NCBI GenBank assembly: GCA_023417065.1
Contig: JAEZGH010000089.1
Coordinates: forward strand, 185,628 to 249,627
DNA length: 64,000 bases
From: Bacteroidota bacterium
GTDB taxonomy: Bacteria > Bacteroidota > Bacteroidia > Cytophagales > Cyclobacteriaceae
Direction: 5' to 3'
In this document: piece after piece, positions 24,954-34,034 of the stretch
Position numbering within the stretch: position 1 is the stretch's first letter
Layout: every line of letters begins with the position of its first letter
Translations under genes and position numbers: made by a program
Notes under the pieces: generated by a model
What the model was told of the DNA's origin: nothing
What the model saw: only the letters and a program-made list of their open reading frames with translations
Database searches by the model: none

Positions 24954-26084
24954 TTACAGTCGTTGACTTATCGTCTTTAATATTCCGTTTTTCCAAAAGG
25001 TAAAATCGCCTTCGAGAATATGCTTCCGTGCCTCCTTCACCAGCCAGAGGTAGAAGGTGAGGTTATGGATTGAAGCAATTTGTGCGCCCAAAATCTCCTT
25101 ATTGATGATAAGATGGCGCAAATAAGCCTTCGAATAGAATGTGCTCGCGTATCCTCCGAGTTCGGCGTCAATCGGAGTAAGGTCGTTTTTCCATTTTTCG
25201 TTCCGGATATTGATTATTCCTGCTGTTGTAAACAGCATGCCATTCCGCGCGTTGCGGGTAGGCATTACGCAATCGAACATATCAATACCGAGGGCGATAC
25301 ACTCCAGGATATTCTCGGGTGTACCCACGCCCATCAGATAGCGGGGTTTATCCTGTGGTAGAATGCTGCAGACCAGGCTTGTCATGGCGTACATATCTTC
25401 GTGAGGTTCACCCACAGAAAGGCCCCCAATGGCGTTGCCGGCCTGATTTGTCGAGGCAATAAATGACGCAGATTCATCACGCAGATCCTTGAACACGCTC
25501 CCCTGAACAATCGGAAAAAGCGCCTGGGAATACCCATATAAGGGTTCTGTCTCGTCGATTCGTTTTACACAGCGTTTCAGCCAGTCGTGGGTGAGCGCCA
25601 TGGATTTTTTTGCATAGTTGTACTCGCAGGGGTAGGGGGTACATTCATCAAAAGCCATGACAATGTCGGCCCCGATGATGCGCTGGATATCCATTACGCC
25701 TTCAGGCGTGAAATGGTGCCGCGAGCCGTCGATATGCGATTTGAAGACCACACCTTCGGGGGTGATTTTACGGTTCTCTGCCAGCGAGTAGACCTGATAG
25801 CCGCCGCTGTCGGTAAGTATAGGCCGTGTCCATCCGTTGAATTTGTGAAGTCCGCCTGCTTGTTGAAGGAGCTCCAGGCCCGGGCGCAGGTAAAGGTGAT
25901 ACGTATTTCCCAGAATAATTTCAGCACCAATGTCGTCCACCAACTCGCGCTGATGAACTGCTTTCACGGAGCCAGCTGTTCCCACGGGCATGAAGATGGG
26001 TGTTTCAATGTTACCGTGGTCGGTTTGGATTGTTCCCGCGCGGGCGGCGGATTTAGAATCAGTAATCTCCAGCTGGAATTTCAT
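24954..26084 (-). CDS. tgt: tRNA-guanine transglycosylase (queuine tRNA-ribosyltransferase)
   Basis: The enzyme swaps guanine 34 for a queuosine precursor in certain tRNAs. The catalytic aspartates are in LTDSGGYQVYSL and in FDCVMPTRNARNG. I place the start at 26084 (MKFQLEITD); the 13 upstream codons have no family match. The structural zinc site is missing: where E. coli has CxCxxC in the segment before YSRAYLHHL, this protein reads DAELGGYASTFYSKAYLRHL, with Leu, Gly and Ser in place of the three cysteines. The following IASIHNLTFY histidine is kept. The rest is full length, so it is probably active without the zinc. Confidence 0.94.
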   Translation of the reverse strand: MKFQLEITDSKSAARAGTIQTDHGNIETPIFMPVGTAGSVKAVHQRELVDDIGAEIILGNTYHLYLRPGLELLQQAGGLHKFNGWTRPILTDSGGYQVYSLAENRKITPEGVVFKSHIDGSRHHFTPEGVMDIQRIIGADIVMAFDECTPYPCEYNYAKKSMALTHDWLKRCVKRIDETEPLYGYSQALFPIVQGSVFKDLRDESASFIASTNQAGNAIGGLSVGEPHEDMYAMTSLVCSILPQDKPRYLMGVGTPENILECIALGIDMFDCVMPTRNARNGMLFTTAGIINIRNEKWKNDLTPIDAELGGYASTFYSKAYLRHLIINKEILGAQIASIHNLTFYLWLVKEARKHILEGDFTFWKNGILKTISQRL

Positions 26085-26145
26085 AAAGCTTGCAAAAATA
26101 CGCCCGCGATGCCACAATCGCACCTTTTTTGGGCTATTCTTGCTG

Positions 26146-27213
26146 TCAATGAATGCCGCTGCCCAGGTAAGAATTGACGTTTTCGAGCGTAATTACCTCC
26201 AAAGGGAACAATTCCAGCTCGGGAGCCGCACGTTTGAACATCAGGTGGTTAATCAGGTGGCTGATGCCCAGATTCACCTGCCGCTTGGGGTTCTGGTTGA
26301 TCAGAAAGTCAATGATACCGCTACGCAGAAATTTCAGGTTGTCTTCCAGAAGGTCATAACCGATAAGCCTTATCTGCCCTTTACCGGTTTCCTGCAGCAA
26401 TTCGGCAGCCACCGACGTGCCTTTTGAAGTACTCACAAATACACCCTTGAGGTCCTGGTCAGCAAACAGATTCCGAAGCTGCTCGCGGAAGTTTTCCTGA
26501 CCGGGATGCAATATAAAATCCACGATTTCGAACTGATTCGCATTTCGCTCGGCAAAAAAGTCGCGGAAGCCTTTTTCTTTTTCAGACAAGTGCACAGAGT
26601 CGTGAACGTCTTCATCGATATGGAGGACGGCCAGCTTTCCCTGACCTTGCTGCCCGAGGTTCATTAATTCAGCGCCAACTCTTCCGCTTTCATAGAGGTT
26701 TTGGCCGATAAAGCTCATCGGTTTCACCTCCGGTATGTTGGTGTTGAAAAAGACGTAAGGAATTCCGCTGGTTACAAATGAATGAAAGACTGGAAATGAT
26801 TCCTGATAGAAGATAGGTGCAACCACGATTCCGTCAGGCGTGGTTTCCATAACCTCATTGGCGGTTTTCTGGAAAGACTCTTTATCGTACAGGTCAAACG
26901 GGTGAAGGTTTACGTTCACGCCATATTGGGTCCATTCATTCTGGGCGATTTTTATTCCTTCGTTTGCCTGTGCCCAATAAGGATCGAGGTCAGGATCGGG
27001 AATCATGACGGCGATGGTGTATCGTTTGTTGGATCCAAGCGTCCGGGCGATCAGATTGGGCTTATAATCAATCTGTTCCATCACTGCTGTGATCTTCTTC
27101 AGCGCCTCTTCCGACACCCGGCCGCGGTTGTGAAGCACGCGGTCGACGGTACCCGCAGAAACTCCGGCAAGTCGTGCGATATCTTTGATCCGGATATTTT
27201 TACCCAATGACAT
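26146..27213 (-). CDS. LacI family transcriptional regulator
   Basis: A LacI-type repressor of about 355 residues: N-terminal HTH (IRIKDIARLAGVSAGTVDRVLHNRGRVSEE), hinge (KPNLIARTLGS), and a periplasmic-binding-protein-like effector domain (IAVMIPDPDLDPYW.., GVFVSTSKGTSVAAELL.., IGYDLL). I choose the ATG at 27213. A longer frame begins at 27285 with GTG, but that codon falls in a putative operator (see 27272-27307), so it is unlikely to be used. Effector domains starting like this are usually sugar-responsive. No sugar-use genes are adjacent, so autoregulation is the likeliest local target. Confidence 0.92.
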   Translation of the reverse strand: MSLGKNIRIKDIARLAGVSAGTVDRVLHNRGRVSEEALKKITAVMEQIDYKPNLIARTLGSNKRYTIAVMIPDPDLDPYWAQANEGIKIAQNEWTQYGVNVNLHPFDLYDKESFQKTANEVMETTPDGIVVAPIFYQESFPVFHSFVTSGIPYVFFNTNIPEVKPMSFIGQNLYESGRVGAELMNLGQQGQGKLAVLHIDEDVHDSVHLSEKEKGFRDFFAERNANQFEIVDFILHPGQENFREQLRNLFADQDLKGVFVSTSKGTSVAAELLQETGKGQIRLIGYDLLEDNLKFLRSGIIDFLINQNPKRQVNLGISHLINHLMFKRAAPELELFPLEVITLENVNSYLGSGIH

Positions 27214-27271
27214 ATTCAAAGAAAATAATTTTTTGGATTCGGAAGAAGTCGACGCCATCATTGATCCATAA

Positions 27272-27307
27272 GTGTTCTCGTACACAAATTAAATGTGCGC
27301 GAACACA
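27272..27307. promoter_or_regulatory. Paired LacI-type operator
   Basis: Two dyads with 4-bp arms and 6-bp centres lie 22 bp apart (two helical turns): GTGTTCTCGTACAC at 27272-27285 and TGTGCGCGAACACA at 27294-27307. They sit just upstream of the LacI-type gene, which reads away to the left. Autoregulation is the natural reading, although the right-hand transcript could also be controlled. Confidence 0.6.
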
Positions 27308-27355
27308 AATTCAAATTTCCGTTGTTTTTATTTCCCGCAGAAAGTATATTGTATC

Positions 27356-27447
27356 GTTAAGAGTTTGGAGGCATCGCGGTGCTTCTCTGTTTAACAGTAG
27401 TTTTTGGTCAAGGAACAGAACCATCTTCGGATGGTTCTGTTTTTTTT
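27356..27447 (+). ncRNA. Candidate small RNA or leader RNA ending in an intrinsic terminator
   Basis: No protein is encoded on the plus strand here, yet it ends in a textbook terminator. Upstream, TTG (27322-27324) and TATATTG (27345-27351), 20 bp apart, weakly resemble the Bacteroidota promoter TTG-N19-21-TAnnTTTG. From about 27356 the RNA can fold: GUUAAGAG pairs with CUC-UGU-UUAAC around a GCAU-CGCG-GUGC hairpin, followed by a linker and the terminator stem. It could be a free-standing RNA of about 90 nt or an attenuator for the glycosyltransferase gene that starts downstream. The start site is inferred. Confidence 0.45.
27414..27447 (+). terminator. Intrinsic terminator with UUCG tetraloop
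   Basis: AACAGAACCATC pairs perfectly (12 bp) with GATGGTTCTGTT around a C(UUCG)G loop, followed by a run of T on the plus strand. The minus strand has no such T-run, so the direction is plus. Confidence 0.88.
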
Positions 27448-27569
27448 GTCGACGCTGCTGCAGTTTAAAATTCCCTCATAATCCCGCCAATGTATGATCT
27501 TGCGCTTTTGAGCCAGTTAATCAAAAGACAGACTGCTTTTATTTGTATGCACTAAAATGTACTGGACCC

Positions 27570-28679
27570 TTGGAATTGCTTGAGATTACTTTTTTCGCAG
27601 TTGTTCTTATACAGGTTATTTATCTGATCGTTTTCTCTGTCGGGATGACGCGTTCGAAAAGGCAGCCCTCTGTTTCGCCCAACACCCCTCCTGTTTCAAT
27701 CATTATTTGTGCTCATGATGAAGAGGAACATTTGAAGGAGCTTATTCCTCAGTTGCTCGAACAGGATTATCCTGGTTTTGAGATCATCGTGGTAAACGAC
27801 AGGTCGAATGATAACTCTTATGAATTCCTCCTCGAACAGGGAAGGAATGATTCACGGGTCCGCATGGTGAATGTCGAGCATGTACCGGCTCACGTCAACG
27901 CCAAAAAGTACGCCCTCACACTTGGGATCAAAGCGGCAAAGAATGAGTGGATCCTGTTAACAGACGCTGACTGCCGGCCCAACGGTCCGAACTGGATTTC
28001 GAGCATGAGCTCAGCCTTCCGTGAGAACACTCAGTTCGTACTGGGCGTGTCGCCTTATCAGAAAGCAGCGGGATTCCTGAATTTATTCATCCGCTTTGAA
28101 TCGCTGCTTACCGCGCTTCAGTATAGTGCTTTCGCCCTGTTGAACAGCCCTTACATGGGCGTTGGCAGAAACCTGGCGTATCGGAAATCATTCTTCCTTC
28201 AGGAGAAGGGCTTCAACCAGTTTATGAACGTCACGGGTGGTGACGACGACCTGTATGTTAATCAGCATGCGACGGCGGCCAATACAAGCATTATCCTGGG
28301 CAGGGAAGCTGCGGTCATGACGTATCCGGAGACGTCGTGGGGTGCATTCTTTCGCCAGAAGAAACGCCACCTCTCCGTGGGCAAGTATTATAAATTCAAA
28401 CATCGTTTCTGGCTGGGCTTGTTCATAACGACATGGCTGATTTCATGGGCCCTGCTGATAGCCATCGCCGTACTCCAAACGCCGTTGATGTATTTCGCCA
28501 TCGGGGCAATGGTCATTCGTATTGTGATGCTCATCGTTACACTGAATAGCGGAATAAAACGCTTCGGCCAGAAGTTTGAATTGTGGAGTGTGCCATTTTT
28601 AGATTTTCTATTTTCGATTTACTATCTTACCACCGGCCTTGTAACGTTAGGGGCCAAAAACGTAAGATGGAAGAACTAG
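27570..28679 (+). CDS. Glycosyltransferase family 2, membrane-anchored
   Basis: A GT2 enzyme with an N-terminal membrane helix (FFAVVLIQVIYLIVFSVG), a GT-A catalytic domain (VSIIICAHDEEEHLKELI, VVNDRSNDNS, LLTDADCRP, GGDDDLYVNQHA), and three C-terminal helices. QKKRHLSVGKYY takes the place of the QxxRW-type motif. It probably builds a lipid-linked or exported glycan at the inner membrane. No ATG starts the frame. TTG codons at 27543, 27570 and 27576 are the candidates, and I favour 27570 or 27576 just before the helix. Its 3' end overlaps the sigma factor gene by 13 bp. Confidence 0.88.
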   Translation: MELLEITFFAVVLIQVIYLIVFSVGMTRSKRQPSVSPNTPPVSIIICAHDEEEHLKELIPQLLEQDYPGFEIIVVNDRSNDNSYEFLLEQGRNDSRVRMVNVEHVPAHVNAKKYALTLGIKAAKNEWILLTDADCRPNGPNWISSMSSAFRENTQFVLGVSPYQKAAGFLNLFIRFESLLTALQYSAFALLNSPYMGVGRNLAYRKSFFLQEKGFNQFMNVTGGDDDLYVNQHATAANTSIILGREAAVMTYPETSWGAFFRQKKRHLSVGKYYKFKHRFWLGLFITTWLISWALLIAIAVLQTPLMYFAIGAMVIRIVMLIVTLNSGIKRFGQKFELWSVPFLDFLFSIYYLTTGLVTLGAKNVRWKN

Positions 28680-29278
28680 AGGACAGCAGGTTTTCATCAA
28701 AAGCCATGGAAGATTTCCGCCTGATCGATTTGGCGGTAAACGGTGATGACAACGCTTTTGCGAAACTGCTGCAGCGATATAAACGTCCGGTATATCACAT
28801 GATTCTCAAGATGGTTCGAAACGTCGATGACGCCGAAGACCTGACAATCGAATCATTTGCGAAAGCCTTTCGCAGCCTTCACCGTTTCAAAAAAGACTTC
28901 ACTTTCAGCACCTGGCTGTTCAGGATTGCCACCAACAATACTATTGACTTCATCCGGAAGAAGAAACTCAATACGCTGAGTATTGATAACACCTTTACGG
29001 ATGACGATGGCCAGGCTGTATCTATCGACGTGGAGGACGTAAACCTCGACCCGCAGGAAGAGGCCATCAAAATTCAGAAGGCTGAGCTGATCCAGGTTTT
29101 CGTCGACAAGCTGCCCCCAAAGTATCAGAAGCTTGTCAGACTCCGGTATTTCAACGAGCTTTCATACGAAGAGATCGCCGACGAACTCGAGGCGCCTCTT
29201 GGTACCGTTAAAGCACAACTTCACCGCGCTCGCGAACTGATGTTCGAAATGGTGAAGAATAAACGCGACCACATTTAA
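28667..29278 (+). CDS. ECF-type RNA polymerase sigma factor
   Basis: Region 2 is visible (YKRPVYHMILKMVRNVDDAEDLTIESFAKAF, then FSTWLFRIATNNTIDFIRKKK) and region 4 has LPPKYQKLVRLRYFNELSYEEIADELEAPLGTVKAQLHRAREL. The start at ATG 28667 overlaps the end of the glycosyltransferase gene; an in-frame ATG at 28706 is a second possibility. No anti-sigma gene follows, unlike many ECF sigma factors of Bacteroidota SusCD systems. The family call is firm; regulon unknown. Confidence 0.93.
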   Translation: MEELEDSRFSSKAMEDFRLIDLAVNGDDNAFAKLLQRYKRPVYHMILKMVRNVDDAEDLTIESFAKAFRSLHRFKKDFTFSTWLFRIATNNTIDFIRKKKLNTLSIDNTFTDDDGQAVSIDVEDVNLDPQEEAIKIQKAELIQVFVDKLPPKYQKLVRLRYFNELSYEEIADELEAPLGTVKAQLHRARELMFEMVKNKRDHI

Positions 29279-29305
29279 TCTGCGGTCTGAAAACGGATTT
29301 TTCCC

Positions 29306-29938
29306 TTGATCACAGTCGATATCATTTTCAGGTATTTTCCTCAGGTCACTGAAGTTCAGAAAAAGCAGTTCGCGCAGCTCTTCGACCTTTATAGGGAATG
29401 GAATGACAAGATAAATGTCGTGTCGCGAAAAGACATCGACAACCTCTACGTCAATCACGTCCTGCATTCGCTGGGCATAGCCAGGGTGAACTCTTTCCTG
29501 CCTGGATCCCGGGTGCTCGACGTAGGTACTGGCGGCGGATTCCCCGGTATTCCGCTGGCTATTCTATTCCCCGAAACCCAGTTTCACCTGGTAGATTCCA
29601 TCGGGAAAAAGATCACGGTAGTTCGCGCGGTGTCGGAAGGTGTAGGGCTGAAAAATGTAAAGGCAGAACAAATCCGGGCAGAAGAAATCAAAGGGGAATA
29701 CGAATTTGTCGTAAGCCGAGCAGTTACCCGCCTAAAAGAGTTTTACGGCTGGATCCACCGCAAGGTGAAAAAAGAGTCCATACACGAGCTAAAAAACGGG
29801 ATCCTCTATCTCAAAGGCGGAGACTTGCAGGAGGAGCTGGCCGAAGCAAGAAAGGCGTATACGTTATATAATCTGTCGGATTATTTCACGGAAGAGTTCT
29901 TCGAAACGAAAAAGGTAGTGCACGTTCCTATCCCTTAG
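29306..29938 (+). CDS. rsmG: 16S rRNA (guanine527-N7)-methyltransferase
   Basis: The 210-residue protein has the SAM-binding motif VLDVGTGGGFPGIPLAI, NVVSRKDIDNLYVNHVLHSL at the N-terminus, and VVSRAVTRL, all typical of RsmG (GidB). It modifies G527 in the 530 loop of 16S rRNA. The frame starts with TTG at 29306; no ATG is available. Its 3' end overlaps convergent plsC by 11 bp. Confidence 0.95.
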   Translation: MITVDIIFRYFPQVTEVQKKQFAQLFDLYREWNDKINVVSRKDIDNLYVNHVLHSLGIARVNSFLPGSRVLDVGTGGGFPGIPLAILFPETQFHLVDSIGKKITVVRAVSEGVGLKNVKAEQIRAEEIKGEYEFVVSRAVTRLKEFYGWIHRKVKKESIHELKNGILYLKGGDLQEELAEARKAYTLYNLSDYFTEEFFETKKVVHVPIP

Positions 29939-30674
29939 AAGGTGCGTTGTGCGCAATCAGGATACTTTTCATTTGCTCAAAGGTTCTTTCCTTCAACGCC
30001 GGGACGTCACTTGGCGCAAGACCCTCTGCCGGAATTTCATCACCCACATAAATTCGGATGAGCCCTGGCCGTAGACGAATTGTTCCCGGGGGCATGAGTC
30101 GGCCTGCGCCCACGACCACCAGAGGCAAAAGCGTTTGCTGAGTATCGATAGCGAGGCGGAAGGCTCCATCATGAAAGGGCTGCAGCAGCTCTTTTGTCCT
30201 GTTCTGCGTACCCTCCACAAAAATCAGAATCGAAATACCATCACGAAGTACCTGCTTGAGCTTATCAAGACTTCGCCGGCGACTTTGGCTGCTGGACCGG
30301 TCCACGATAATTGTTGCGCTGCTGGCGATCCATCCAAAGATGGGTATCTTCTTGAGTTCCTTTTTGGCAAGGGGGCGGAATTGCCCGGGGATGATCATCC
30401 TGATTCCCGGCAGGTCCAGAAAGGACGTGTGATTGCTCACATAGATATAGGACTTGTTCCTGTCGATTTTTTCACGGCCGTAGAACTTGTACCGGATGAA
30501 GGTCAGCTTACTGAAAATCCAGCTCCATATATAAAGAAAGAAATATCCCACGGAGCCGAGGCCAAAGAAAAAAGGAAGTGTAAGGCCAGGGAGAAACAGG
30601 ATCATGAAGACCGTAAAGACGAGGCCAACCCAAAAGACGTAAAGGCCGTGGAAGAAGGAACGAACTACTTTCAA
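29928..30674 (-). CDS. 1-acyl-sn-glycerol-3-phosphate acyltransferase family protein
   Basis: A 248-residue PlsC-type acyltransferase. The catalytic H-x4-D motif reads NHTSFLDLPG and the substrate motif FVEGTQNR replaces FPEGTRS. Two hydrophobic helices open the protein. It would transfer an acyl chain to lysophosphatidate in phospholipid synthesis, though related enzymes acylate other lipids. It is downstream of the response regulator gene on the same strand, 57 bp apart. Confidence 0.9.
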   Translation of the reverse strand: MKVVRSFFHGLYVFWVGLVFTVFMILFLPGLTLPFFFGLGSVGYFFLYIWSWIFSKLTFIRYKFYGREKIDRNKSYIYVSNHTSFLDLPGIRMIIPGQFRPLAKKELKKIPIFGWIASSATIIVDRSSSQSRRRSLDKLKQVLRDGISILIFVEGTQNRTKELLQPFHDGAFRLAIDTQQTLLPLVVVGAGRLMPPGTIRLRPGLIRIYVGDEIPAEGLAPSDVPALKERTFEQMKSILIAHNAPSKG

Positions 30675-30731
30675 AACAAGCTCTTGAAAACCGCCTGAAA
30701 GTTCTTAAAGTTTGGCGAACATCCAATGAGA

Positions 30732-31130
30732 TCAGGCCACTGCTCCGGGAAAATACTTGTCGAGAATTCTCATGAAATGGTCGAGGCGGAATGGTTTCAC
30801 GAGGTGTTCGTCCATTCCTGCTTCGCGAATCTCCTGTGTGTGTTCCGCCGAGCTGTATGTCGTAAGCGCAAAGATGGGTACGCTCCTTACTGATTTGCGC
30901 AATTCGGCATCGCGGATCCACCGGGTTGCGTCGAGGCCGTCCTGGTCAGGCATTCTGATGTCCATCAAAACAAAATCGAAAGAATCATCCTTGATTGCCT
31001 TAATAGCTTCAATTCCATTTCCGGCAACGATGGATGAAATTCCAACCGATGCGAGGTTGGCTTTAATAATGGTCTGGATCATTCGGTCGTCTTCGACCAC
31101 GAGGGCTCGTAAACCTTTGACATTCTTCAT
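30732..31130 (-). CDS. Single-domain response regulator (receiver only)
   Basis: Only a CheY-like receiver is present (132 residues): acidic pair E13/D14-D15, phospho-acceptor D57 in VLMDIRMPD, the ALTTYSS threonine, and Lys in LVKPFR. No output domain follows. It could serve a phosphorelay or protein-protein control. No kinase is adjacent; the window's only kinase is at 16188-18272. Confidence 0.92.
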   Translation of the reverse strand: MKNVKGLRALVVEDDRMIQTIIKANLASVGISSIVAGNGIEAIKAIKDDSFDFVLMDIRMPDQDGLDATRWIRDAELRKSVRSVPIFALTTYSSAEHTQEIREAGMDEHLVKPFRLDHFMRILDKYFPGAVA

Positions 31131-31237
31131 ATTAATGGCGGTTTCGATTCCTCTAATTTACGGCCGGAAGGGGGTATTTTCAGGTCCGTTGAAAGAGTAT
31201 AATGTGAAGCCGGCGACTGGTTGGGCCGCCCGTCAGG

Positions 31238-33946
31238 CTACAGGTTGTCGAACCACGGCTTGCGACGCTCCATCTTGAGGTCCTGGAGGACGGAGGCCTT
31301 TACCGCGATAGTGAAGTTGTACGACTGGAATCGTCCGAAAGGCACCCAGTTGAGACGCATCGTCCAGCAGTGCAGGTCGCGCGTGATGCCCAGACTTGTA
31401 GGGGTGATCTCTTTCTGCTCGAAGTCAAACCCTGAAGAATACGTGATTTTCCATTTTTCGCTGATGGAAAGGTCTCCCGACGCCTGAAGGTGCTGAACGA
31501 TCCGCGCCTTTGCATTCACAGGATTCGTATAGGTCATGTTGAACCCAAGGTTCATACTCCAGGGAATTTCGAAGTCTATATAGGTGTCCGGGTTGGCCAG
31601 GAGGTATTCCTTTTCCTGTTCCGGCAGATCAGAGGCAGCAATTTTACCGGCACTGGTGTTTTGCTTGTTTCGCGCCTTTGGATTGAGGTTGGTGCTCAGG
31701 TTGAGCGTCGCCGTTGTTATCCTGCCTAGTTTTCCACGTCCCCACGCCAACCGCGGTGTCCGCACTTCAGTGACAACTTCCGGTCTCTCTGGATCAGCAT
31801 TGCGTTCGATCAGATAGGGATCGAGCGTGGCGCTGAAGTTCAGGTTGATCATGTTGTCGAGTATGTTCGTGTTCGCAGCGATGCTTACTGGTGCCAGGTT
31901 GAATTCCTCTGCGAGCAGGTCGTACCGCGTACTGAAGGAGAGGTTGTTGAGCAGCATAACCTTTCGGGCAACGGAGTCTTTTTCTCCTTTTACTTTCATC
32001 TCCAGGTTGTTCCCTAAGCTGAAGCCCACGCTACCGCTCTGTGACGAACTTGATCCGCCGTAAAGAAGACCTTCGTGACGTGAACGATATTCCGTTTTGC
32101 CCGTCTTTAGGTTCTCGACCGCGGCAAAATATCTTTCATTCTTGGTGAAATCAGGAGAGTACGCGAACGAAACGGAAGGGTTCATGATATGTCGTATCGC
32201 CTTTACCTTTTTGTTGGGATTCTTCACGATATACATACCGTACATCCGGGTGTTAAGTCCAAGGCTGAAGCTGTAATTGGAAACTCTGGTGAATCCCTCA
32301 ACAGTATCGCTTCTGACGATGGTTTCGCGGACGGGATCGTAGGCCCAGTCATATGATTCGCCATACCATTTTTCTTCGAAGTTAACGGTAGGGCTGAGGG
32401 TGAAGTAGCGAAGTGCCTTGAGGGAAGTACTGATGGGAATGCTGTGACGGATACCCTTGCGACCGTTCTTCCAGTAGGTTGCGAAATTCTCCATGTTAAA
32501 GGTCCCGATACTATCGCGTGTTGCATTGGCCGGAATACGACCCAGGTTGTTTGAGATTCGGTTTGCCGCATTCATCGTGTACGACAACGAAAGATTTTGC
32601 AACGGTCCTGGTTTCCCCGTTGGCTTCTGGAACGGATAGACGTTGGTCATGTTCACACTCAACGTCGGAAGCTGAAGGTCGACGAGGTTAGTCTGGAGAT
32701 CCTGATTGTGGTTCACGTTCAAACCCATCGAGAACGGCGTTCCGGTGAACCGCTTGCTGTAAGAAATATTCGACGTAAGCTTTGCCGTGATCTGATTCAG
32801 CTGGGAGGTGTAGAGTTCTCCGGCGTTACCCATCATCAGGTTGTTATTCTTGTTATAGGTTGATGTGGCTGCGTTCACCGAGGCCGCGAAACGACCTGTT
32901 CCTTTTGACTGGGGTGAGTGGTTCCAGCCCAGCCTGAAGTCGTTGGTGACACTGTTTGTTTCGATGCGGTCGTCGCCATCGGGGTTGCGCGAATAGGCGA
33001 AGTTAACGGCACCATTATAACTGTACCGTTTCATATAGTTGCTGTTGGCATAAACCGCGTGACCACCTTTGCTGTAGAGGTCACCTTTCACTTCCAGCTT
33101 CACATATTCGTTGATGTCGAAGTAATAGCCGAACCCGCGCAGGTTGAAGCCGCGTCGTTTTTCCTCGCCGTATGAAGGGAAGATAATCCCGGAGGTACTT
33201 GTTTGCTTCGCCGGAAACATACCAAATAGAAACGCCGCGGGCAGAGGAATGTCATTAAATTCCATATAGAAAGGCCCGGATACGATTTTGTCGTCAGGGA
33301 TTGCTTTGGTTTTGGTGGAGCGAATCCGGAAGTGGGGATGCTCCAGGTTACAGGTGGTGTAACTGTTGCGGATACTCAGGATTTCGTTCTTTTCGTTTTT
33401 GAAGGCTGCATCGCTGTGCAGATAGCCCTCGCCCTGTTGCGTTACCACTTCTGAAATCCGGGCACGACCTGTCTTGAAGTTATAGACGATGTCTTTTGTT
33501 TCGTAGAGTTCCGCGCCGTTCTTAAATATCGGATACCCGATGCGTTGCCCGAGTGAATCACGTATTCCATTAGCCGTCAACGTGTTTTTCCCATAGTCAA
33601 TCAGAATTTCTTCGGCCTCGAGTTCTATACTACCGTATACAATCTTAGCGTTTCCATATAGCCAGATTTTCTTTCCATCGACGCTGGCCCTGATGGAGTC
33701 GCGCGCGGAGTAATCAATCGTAGTTTCGATGTCGCCTTTCGGGGGCGGTGGTGCTTTTATGGTATCACTTTTGTTTAACACCGAATCGGCGGAAACCGAG
33801 GCAATGGAATCCTGTGGCAGGGTTGATACCGGGGGGATAGAATCGGTTCTTGCAGGTGCAAACCGGGGGTTTCTCTCCTGAGAAAAGCCCTTCATGCAGA
33901 CCAGCGTCGACAGGATTATGCCCAAAAAAATGAAACGCGTATCCAA
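31238..33946 (-). CDS. lptD: LPS-assembly protein LptD-like outer-membrane protein
   Basis: A very large protein (about 900 residues) with a signal peptide, a Pro-rich linker (KAPPPPKGDIETT), an OstA/LptA-like N-terminal domain (KIWLYGNAKIVYGSIELEAEEILIDYGKNTLTANGI is its repeated beta strand pattern), and a C-terminal beta-barrel with alternating strand patterns. It places LPS in the outer membrane. The open frame extends to 34093, but the best signal peptide starts at the TTG at 33946 (LDTRFIFLGIILST). That leaves an 88 bp region shared with the divergent amidase gene. The family call rests on length, layout and OstA domain. Confidence 0.85.
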   Translation of the reverse strand: MDTRFIFLGIILSTLVCMKGFSQERNPRFAPARTDSIPPVSTLPQDSIASVSADSVLNKSDTIKAPPPPKGDIETTIDYSARDSIRASVDGKKIWLYGNAKIVYGSIELEAEEILIDYGKNTLTANGIRDSLGQRIGYPIFKNGAELYETKDIVYNFKTGRARISEVVTQQGEGYLHSDAAFKNEKNEILSIRNSYTTCNLEHPHFRIRSTKTKAIPDDKIVSGPFYMEFNDIPLPAAFLFGMFPAKQTSTSGIIFPSYGEEKRRGFNLRGFGYYFDINEYVKLEVKGDLYSKGGHAVYANSNYMKRYSYNGAVNFAYSRNPDGDDRIETNSVTNDFRLGWNHSPQSKGTGRFAASVNAATSTYNKNNNLMMGNAGELYTSQLNQITAKLTSNISYSKRFTGTPFSMGLNVNHNQDLQTNLVDLQLPTLSVNMTNVYPFQKPTGKPGPLQNLSLSYTMNAANRISNNLGRIPANATRDSIGTFNMENFATYWKNGRKGIRHSIPISTSLKALRYFTLSPTVNFEEKWYGESYDWAYDPVRETIVRSDTVEGFTRVSNYSFSLGLNTRMYGMYIVKNPNKKVKAIRHIMNPSVSFAYSPDFTKNERYFAAVENLKTGKTEYRSRHEGLLYGGSSSSQSGSVGFSLGNNLEMKVKGEKDSVARKVMLLNNLSFSTRYDLLAEEFNLAPVSIAANTNILDNMINLNFSATLDPYLIERNADPERPEVVTEVRTPRLAWGRGKLGRITTATLNLSTNLNPKARNKQNTSAGKIAASDLPEQEKEYLLANPDTYIDFEIPWSMNLGFNMTYTNPVNAKARIVQHLQASGDLSISEKWKITYSSGFDFEQKEITPTSLGITRDLHCWTMRLNWVPFGRFQSYNFTIAVKASVLQDLKMERRKPWFDNL

Positions 33947-34034
33947 AAGTGTAAGAATCAGTTCTTTAGCTTTCAGTAAAAAATTTACAATTTTGCGTAA
34001 AGGTATTGCAATTACACAGAACATTGAAAGGCCA

